A stretch of DNA of 64,000 bases. It comes from Byssochlamys sp. IMV 00236. Its lineage: Eukaryota; Ascomycota; Eurotiomycetes; Eurotiales; Thermoascaceae. The notes under the pieces were generated by a model. That model searched no databases. It had not been told where the DNA came from and was given only the letters and a program-made list of their open reading frames with translations. The stretch lies in NCBI GenBank assembly GCA_001931875.2, contig MSJH02000623.1:197438-261437 (forward strand), read 5' to 3'. The position numbers and the translations under genes were made by a program. Shown here piece after piece: positions 56,601 through 64,000 of this stretch. Each line of letters opens with the position of its first letter. Position 1 is the first letter of the stretch.

Positions 56601-59513
56601 ATCATCAGTGGGTAGATAGACTTGGAGCTCGTGATGCCACTGCTGTCACCACCCTTCACGGAGTGTACTACCGTACACGTACACAGACAGACCATCCGGG
56701 CTCTCAGCAGCGACAAGGAATGGCGGGGACGGCACAACGCGCCGTTAATCAGTAAGCAGTACCATGCCGCTCAGGAGTCAGATCCACTGCCATCAAGACC
56801 AAAGTGGCAGGGGTTGAAAAGGACGAAAGGAACAAAAAGACAGAGTACATGAATAATGTTGTTCAGCAGCAGCCCATGTCTGCGACAGCACCAGGTCGTT
56901 TTAAGGGTCCACTACACCTGTCGCGTAGGTTTCTTTGTCCGGCGTTTATAACTACTGACTAGATAGGCCCGTAAGCAATCCTGGATCTTCTGCAGTGGGA
57001 TATGATAGGGACAGATGCGATGTCGATTCTGCGACCAGACAGCGTCATCCCGCATTATCACGAAGAGGCCTCTTCGGCTCGCTTCTTGAAGTGTTGTTCA
57101 AGAAGTTGGCCCCAGTGGATGGTCACCTTAGTCGCACTCTCGCTAGGTTGGATGAAACCGCCGAATAGGATTGATTGATTGACTTGCTCTAGTCCTCGGT
57201 GACTGACAGTTTGCAGACCCTGGTCACATTTTCCGGATCTCATAGATCGAGCCTTGTCAAAGCGGTTGTTGTCAGGTAATTATGATAATAATAAATACAC
57301 TACAATTACGAACACATGGCTTGGAGTCCTGAACCGACAGAGAGCATGGGAGGTGAACTTTAGATGGCTGCGCCTCGATGAAAGTGGCTTGCGTCTATCT
57401 AGGTAGGCCGTGTTGACTCGTGCAACCGATGTTTCTTTCTGACCGACTGCATAGTTAGTTACGAGGTCGGCTTGCAAAGCTATCGTAGTAGTATGGAGTA
57501 TGGACCCCGTGTCTGGCCCCGTTCCCTATGGCCGGAAATGGTATCTACGCATCGGGCGAAAGGCATCACTCAGCAAAGTCCACACAGTAACTACAAACTT
57601 GTGGTCCGTATCTCCCACAATATTGAGCTTCTAAATTTCATTTCCCCCCAACCTTGCAGCAATAATAATGCAGTCAGGATCAGCTGTGTGTGAGAAACAA
57701 CCGTCAGTCATTCCGGTCGGGGGGTCCTGATCCACCATCCCTGGCCCATATCATGTCCTGGTGAGCTGTGTCCGATGCACGTTGCCAACCATGGAGACAT
57801 GATAATAACTGTCAGATCAAGGTTGCGATAAATCAGTATCACGACATAACCTATCTTTGTCCTTCGGGGACGTGTCAGCACCTAGTCACCTGGCAGATGG
57901 AAGATCAAGAGGAGTGACTACTCCGTACTGCCCGTGTTCAAATCACCTATGACAGTATGACTTAGCTCAGATCGAATAACTAGCCTTTCGGATCGCTGGT
58001 CCAAGCTGACATGCAGCGACAATGCGCCTTGGTTGGAGCGATCAGACGTATGTACATTCCTACCTTACCCCTTCGCCGGTGCCAGAGCTGCATCATGTCA
58101 AGATCGACTTCTATCCCGGGATTGGATAATGGATCATGGATAGATTGGCGCCTGCGACCTTCTGATGTATGTGTTACTGTTCCTCGATTCCATAGGCTTC
58201 CGCACTGCCTGCCACGGAAGTGGAGATGGTAGAAAGTCTCCTTTCGCCTGCACCATGTCTAGTAACCTTACATATGGTTTTACTTTGGACCTGTACTTAG
58301 ACTAGCTGCGTCGGCAACACCCGACTGCAGCAAGCAGCTTTGTCTCCGTGGCATTTATCTTACTTCACTACTCCGTACCCCTCGCTCTCCTTGAGATACG
58401 TAGCGCGGGGATCGGCACGAGAGAGCACCGCGCGTTCTGCTGAGACTATGTTTCTGTAACATCGCTATCTACTCCATACCGCAGTCTACTAATTTGCTCA
58501 GAGGGAAGTTCACACTGGCTGATTGTTGCGCGCCCAGAACCTTGTTGACATCAATGTCATTTGATCAGGCTAAATGCAAGGTCTCGGTCAGCAACACTCT
58601 TTCAGCAGCTAGTTAGGTGTTCATCAATGGACCCTTCTAGGTTCCTGGTCATGTGTACGGAGTATCACCGAGTGCGCGTGGAGAGAGTAGACTAGCTATC
58701 ACTTTTTCTGCAGCCATGGATTGATTATACGTACCTAACAGAGATCAGCAAAAGAGGAGCGGAATTAGGATCGTCCTTGTCAGGACCTACGCACGAGGGT
58801 GCTGTGAATTGTTTTGTTTTTTGTTTTTTTTTTTGTGATGCGCTAGTTATTCAAAGTGTGCATCAGTTTTATATTTTTATATTTGGGCTTGACCTTGCAG
58901 TGGTCCTCATGATGGTCTTGGCCTCTCATGCACGCGCCGCATGAGCTCGCTTCGGCTTAGGCAAGTTAGTTAATCAGCGTTTACTAATTTATTTAGACGC
59001 TGTCCTAGAGTAAACTGAGCAGAATATAAAACATCTTTCACAAACTGAATATCCAAGTATATGGAAATAATTCTAAATGTGGTAATAACTTTCCCGTGGT
59101 ATTGAAAGTCCATGCATGCAGTGTATACCTATCACCGTCGGAGATAGGTTATCTGGCAACGAAAGTATCTATTCTGATAATAAACACGAAGCTGTAATAA
59201 TATCAATAGTCGTTCTCCCGCCGCGGTCTTCTACGTGTGCTTTTCACGAGTTGACAGTTATCATCTGTATACCAACTGCCTGTCTCCCTCAGAAAGAGCG
59301 GACCAGTAACATTTGTATCATAGGCATTTATATGCCTCCTTAGTCGCGTAGTTATTATCTCGATATTATCACCGTTTATCTAATCAACGAAGGTATTAGC
59401 TTTCCGTGGAGCGCCTTCCCCCTTAGTACGAATATAAATCGAACGATCTATGAGAGTAGCCAAAATGCAAGTCTAGCTGCTGGGTCTCCATCGTTAGCTT
59501 CTAGGGCCAAATA
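50688..59513. other. Gene desert of about 8.8 kb
   Basis: No protein-coding gene can be supported. Open frames are short (most under 125 codons) and none has domain-like sequence. Base composition is balanced, not AT-rich, unlike mutated transposon debris. Short TAA/TTA triplet runs recur (near 52343, 54457, 55742, 55925, 56140, 56187, 57286, 57661), as does the 9-mer TACTCCGTA (54732, 55768, 57919, 58369, and inverted at 58656). Poly-pyrimidine and poly-purine tracts occur (a C run near 51191; an A run near 53767). It could contain a long leader or regulatory region for the gene at 49458-50687, or non-coding transcripts. Confidence 0.55.
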
Positions 59514-60960
59514 TCAAGGGTAGTTGTCAAGAATGAACAACTGCTTGAATGCGTATCTGGTTACGAAAGTCATATAAATCAGTGCTATCATATTGACGAA
59601 AAGTGGAACTCTGTCTCCCATATCTGAATTCCGGAACGCCAACAGGTAGCATAGCATCCACTTCGATGTGGGAGATCGATTCAGGTCTTCCACGTAAGAT
59701 ACTAATTCGCCTACATGATATGTCAATCATGGAAAGAAAACGGGCTGACATTGAGAGATATGATCTTCTTGCCTCTCCATGATATATGCAGTCAGTCCAC
59801 CATAGTCGATTCCTCTCCTCTAAAGTCTATGAATCACATTCAGTCCCAGTATACTTCCTGTGCATATCATTCTGGATAACAACTCTGATAGCAAGACCAA
59901 CATGTGTACATGCAAGCCCTTACAAATCTAGGGATAATGTGTGATTTCCCTAATAGGAGACACGCTTGGACGCTCTCTGTAGAAGCAATAGTAATGAGAT
60001 TCGGGAGCAGCTTGCAGGCAATGCGATATAGTGAGACACCGACGTTATTCTCGCTCGGTCCATCATCCTTGTCCGGCGCAAGATCTCTCAGATCCCTTGC
60101 CTTGAACTTATTTTCGTTCACATGTGCAAATTGAGTTCCGATAGCAAGAGCCATCAATACGCTGCACACCTTGCGATGGCTCTCGGCGGAAGGCATGCCA
60201 CCGAAGCAGAGATTAGAGATAAAGGAGACTGAGGCTGTGTAGCTCTGGAGTATTCCTTTATTCCCATCTTATTATCATGGATTTCCTGACGGGTAGAGAG
60301 TTAACTAGTGCATACCTGGAAGTTCCGAGATCAACGAACCATACATACCTCTGCGGTGCGAGAACTCTCTAGATGCTGGTGAACTCTCCGCCTAACATAT
60401 TGGGAGAAACTCCAATGAGGAAGTTCACCTGAGTAATATCTACTTTGAGATTGGAATATATGCGATTCGTGGATGTTCATTTTATATACGTGCAATGTTA
60501 TCAGGGAGCGTTTTCGCAGTAAAATTATCTCCATTAATCTCAGGTCCACCTTCATTATCGCACCCAAGTTCTTCTATCATGGGATGCCATTGATCGTCCT
60601 CATTTTACTGTATCTTCTCGGAAATATTACGAACGTCAATAATAATATTTCCAGGAAAATGCCGAGAAATTCGTCCAAGATAGCAAGATGGCAAGTCTTC
60701 TCATCTCTAGTCAAATTTCTATGTTACAATATTAGAAAACAAAAGCGGCAAATTAATACAATGATCAAGATAATCTTTACCTTTCATTCTGAACTCCCAC
60801 GGTGTCCACTGGAATCGAAACCTGCGGAGATTCGCACTGCAGATGAATTCGAGAGCATCTTTTGCAGGGAAATTCCGCCTTCGTATTTTTCTTTGAGCCC
60901 ACGGCAGATATTACAACTGCGTTTATTTTTCAGTAGAGAAGGTCCCACTCAGTTAATAGC
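59514..60960 (-). pseudogene. Decayed Zn2Cys6 transcription-factor gene
   Basis: On the minus strand the pieces of a zinc-cluster regulator appear in order. Near 60900-60800 is a broken zinc cluster: RSCNICRGLKEKYEG, then after a frame shift EFPCKRCSRIHLQCES. The third Cys has become Tyr (a TGC to TAC change). At 60196-59867 the middle homology region reads VLMALAIGTQFAHVNENKFK and later LLPNLITIASTESVQACLLL. At about 59860-59727 follow HVGLAIRVVIQNDMHRKYTG, a TAG stop, and ERNRLWWTAYIMERQ, then a further TGA. G-to-A changes and several stops in AT-rich DNA fit decay, possibly by repeat-induced point mutation. It is not expected to give a functional protein. Confidence 0.75.
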
Positions 60961-61870
60961 AAGACCACGGGCGATTTTCCTTGCGCGCGGAAAGCTCTCC
61001 TTCCTGGAAGTTTTAACTCGTCGGGGACTCTAGACGTGATGGCTAGTAAGATCGCAATACTTCATTAAAGTGCCTCGGTTCATAGACATTGGATGCTAGA
61101 AAAGCTCTGTGATATCAACGAGTTGTCTCAGTGTCAGGTATACCTATTCTCTTAAGTCAAGATAATAAGAAGTGGTGGTAGCATAATGCATAAGTTTATC
61201 CATCTATCTATAATCGGTAACACTTGGCGAGAATACAGGAACATCCAGCAAATAGCTCAGAACGGAGATTTATTTACCTATTATTACATGCAAAGGCTAC
61301 GGCCTCGAGGAGAGAAGTGCAGTGTATATTATGTGGTCCAGCGAGGCGTTAGGAATGGTTAAAGTAGACCTAATAGCGTGTGATGGGTAGCGAGCATATT
61401 AGAATATTTTATTAACTTTTATTATTAGCTCATAGTTGTTTCAAATCCTCCTTCAAGTAAGCTAATGTTTTAATTCTCACTGTGTTGTTGACTTAACTGG
61501 ATGCGGAATATATAAAAGATTCTTCTAGCTTCCGGTTGGCTTTTAATAATAGGTATGTATGTACAATTACCTGGTAGGAATATTCATTTCGGAGAAGGGA
61601 TAATAACACAGAACCATACCGTGGCACTCTTGTTGTGATCACCCGTATCGCAGCTCTTCTCATTCCTGGTTCCTTTCATCTAGCGTATACTTACTGAAAA
61701 CAGGCGAGCGATGTAGCGACGTCATCACCTCCCGCTTCGTCTCCAGCTCGAACCCCGCGCAGCAAAAGAAATCCGAGTTGCGTTGCCTTTCCCTCTAGCC
61801 GTGACTAGAAGGGAATATCAGCAATCGCAATTGTTGTGATAAATCCGATTGATTCTGTCGCTTTCACAAC
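60961..61870. other. Intergenic region upstream of NAD kinase
   Basis: AT-rich on the left, becoming balanced toward the NAD kinase start, where the promoter should lie. No other gene is supported. Confidence 0.5.
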
Positions 61871-63699
61871 ATGTCAGGCAGAGATTCAGGTGGTTCTTCT
61901 GCCATCGATGATGGAGACGTTGTGAGAGCACCCTCCGCCTTAACCGTAGGACCGGTAGCTAACGTGATGAAATCTATCAAGTTTCACGAGAGTGGCAGCG
62001 ATTCTGAGATTCACAAGCAACTAGAGGTAAGCTGGTATTCTTTTTTCCTGTCAATGTTTCCATTTCGGCCTCTTATCGTGCTTTTGACGATTCTAACTCC
62101 GGTTCGTAAAGGTAGTCTTCCGCCCGGACAATAACCACCGACGAAAATCGTCCCTTGTCGACGTTGATAACCCCAAGATCGCACGGCGCCGTGATCTAAG
62201 CGACCGGAATACTGCTTGCTTCGTTCATTCCCTTCTCTCCGGAGAATGGGAACCGCCAAGCAACAGACTCGAAGACATTGAGGAGGCCAGAAGCCAGCCG
62301 GCCGACGAGCCTAACAATGATGCGACCCATTTGACTGAAGCAGACAACGTGTCCATCATCGATTATGCGAAAAAGCAGGCGGATGAGGCAATTCCATCCG
62401 TCGTGGAGTCTCGGCATCTCACAAAGAAGCAATTGTCCGACATGGCTTGGAATGTGCGCAAGCTATCGAAGAAACTGGGGAGTGTCAAGCTAAAGCTCTC
62501 TGTGAAGACTGTTTTCCTGGTGACGAAAGCGCATGACGAATCTTTGGTGAGCTTGACCAGACGGGTTTGCCAATGGCTTCTCTCGACGGAGCGGGATAGG
62601 CCTTACATCGTTTACGTGGAGGAGAGACTTCAAAAACATCCGGACTTCGATGCAGATGGTTTGATTCGAGATGAACCGGCTGCCGCAGGCAGGTTAAAAT
62701 ACTGGGACAACCAACTCGCTCATGACCAGCCACATATATTTGACTTCGTTGTCACGTTAGGTGGTGACGGGACGGTTTTATATACCAGCTGGCTGTTCCA
62801 GCGTATCGTCCCGCCAGTCCTCTCATTCTCTCTAGGTTCACTTGGTTTCCTAACCAAATTTGACTTCGATCACTACGAAAGCACACTTACCAGTGCCTTC
62901 CGAGATGGTGTTGTGGTGAGCCTGAGGTTAAGATTCGAATGCACGGTTATGCGAGCCAAGCAGCAGATTGTGGATGGAGAGGACAATGCTCATGGCCCCA
63001 AGAAGAGAGACTTGGTAGAGGAACTGATTGGTGAGGAATATGAAGACTGCGTGACGCATACTCCGGACAAGGTATTTGAAATTCTGAACGATGTCGTCCT
63101 TGATCGCGGCCCCAATCCCAGTACGTATCTGGATAGACCTCACTTGCGGTTCTGGTGTATAGATTGCTGACTGAGATATATAGCAATGTCTGCCATCGAG
63201 TTGTTTGGCGATGATGAGCATTTTACGACCGTCCTGGCTGACGGTGTCTGTGTCTCTACTCCTACTGGATCAACTGCTTACAATCTCGCTGCGGGAGGAT
63301 CTCTCTCGCATCCGGAGAACCCCGTCATGCTTGTAACGGCCATCTGTGCCCACACGCTGTCGTTCAGACCTATCATTCTGCCGGATACGATCGTCCTGCG
63401 AATGGGTGTACCGTATGACGCGCGTACCACTTCATGGGCAAGCTTTGACGGACGGGACAGGTGAGCTCACCTTGGCGAGGAATTTACGACTGATGGTTCA
63501 GGCTGACAATGGGATTAGACTTGAGTTACGCCCGGGTGACTATGTCACAATCTCGGCGTCTCGATATCCATTTGCGAATGTCCTACCGCCCGGGCGGCGG
63601 AGTGAGGACTGGGTTCACAGCATCTCGAAGACACTCAATTGGAATTCAAGACAGAAACAGAAAGCCTTCAAAGAAGGCCCTTCCGACAGCGCATCATGA
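61871..63699 (+). CDS. NAD(+) kinase
   Basis: There are four exons: 61871-62026, 62112-63120, 63184-63460 and 63519-63699, encoding 540 residues. The catalytic signature GGDGTVLYTSW lies at about residues 269-279, and the second nucleotide-binding motif is TPTGSTAYNLAAGGSL. The third intron, removed, gives SFDGRDRLELRPGDYVTIS, a conserved closing strand of the fold. The long N-terminal extension (about 160 residues, low complexity in part) is usual for fungal cytosolic NAD kinases of the Utr1 type. It phosphorylates NAD to NADP, feeding biosynthesis and antioxidant defence. The 58-nt third intron has no in-frame stop in one frame, so uncorrected models may add extra residues before LELRPG. 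Confidence 0.93.
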
Positions 63700-64000
63700 G
63701 CGCGACGGAGACATTACTCTAAATACCGTGTATCCGAAGTGGTTTGTATCGTGAAAATAGACCCTTCTGCATCTGTAAATATGGTGCACTTCAGACTTGC
63801 GTATTCATGAAGATGACCAAGATTTCGTATTGAACGATAAGATAGAAAATACCAGTCTTTTCTATTATTATTGTCAAGGTGGCTCATTATCATTACCCAC
63901 CGCAAGGGAATCGTAAAACTCAACAGAACTATTATTTTGATTCTAGAATTTCTTTTAGTTGAGGACACAGCGGGGCTCTTTTTCTCACTCCTTTTTTTTT
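63700..64000. other. 3' flank of NAD kinase to window end
   Basis: Non-coding as far as can be seen. It probably holds the NAD kinase 3' untranslated region, and a T-rich run closes the window. Confidence 0.5.

Noticed and set aside
60473..61033. 186-codon plus-strand frame
   Set aside because: It lies antisense to the zinc-cluster part of the decayed regulator, is AT-biased and shows no domain.

Overview
The window is nuclear DNA of a filamentous ascomycete, most likely Aspergillus or a close Eurotiales relative. Genes are interrupted by short introns (about 48-104 nt) with GTAAGT-like donors and CTAAC/CTGAC branch sites. The protein families are typically fungal: an AtfB-type bZIP factor, Zn2Cys6 regulators, DUF3176, a fungal F-box protein and a Kex2-type secreted precursor. 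I see no bacterial features, CRISPR, rRNA or convincing tRNA, and no intact transposon. Exon structures were worked out by hand from reading frame, splice signals and family knowledge.

Layout. 1-17 kb is regulator-like and gene-poor: the end of an unknown gene, a secreted precursor with seven Lys-Arg sites (3.7-4.5 kb), atfB (8.9-9.9 kb) flanked by very long non-coding tracts, a caspase-like protease (12.2-13.3 kb) and a histidine phosphatase. 17-37 kb is accessory metabolism and transport: a tautomerase, an MFS sugar/quinate-type transporter with a GC-AG intron, an F-box protein, a sulfatase facing an MFS anion/organophosphate-type transporter, a membrane-anchored M24 peptidase, a Zn2Cys6 regulator, a ferroportin, a secreted START-like protein and a DUF3176 membrane protein.

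37-49 kb is dense housekeeping with a mitochondrial theme: an Ehd3-type hydroxyisobutyryl-CoA hydrolase, uL4m and mL38 sharing a 208-bp divergent promoter, inner-membrane protease Imp1, an oil-body-associated (DUF1264) protein, glyoxalase II with a possible mitochondrial alternative start, and the pre-rRNA nuclease Las1. 49.5-50.7 kb holds an unrecognised acidic protein. It is followed by almost 9 kb with no gene I can support, then a decayed Zn2Cys6 transcription factor (59.5-61.0 kb) and finally an NAD kinase.

Three decayed genes were found that intact reading frames do not reveal: the Zn2Cys6 relic, an alpha/beta-hydrolase fragment near 45.4 kb, and a weaker BTB-like fragment near 16.4 kb. 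The most novel-looking locus is the Lys-Arg-punctuated secreted precursor at 3731-4537.
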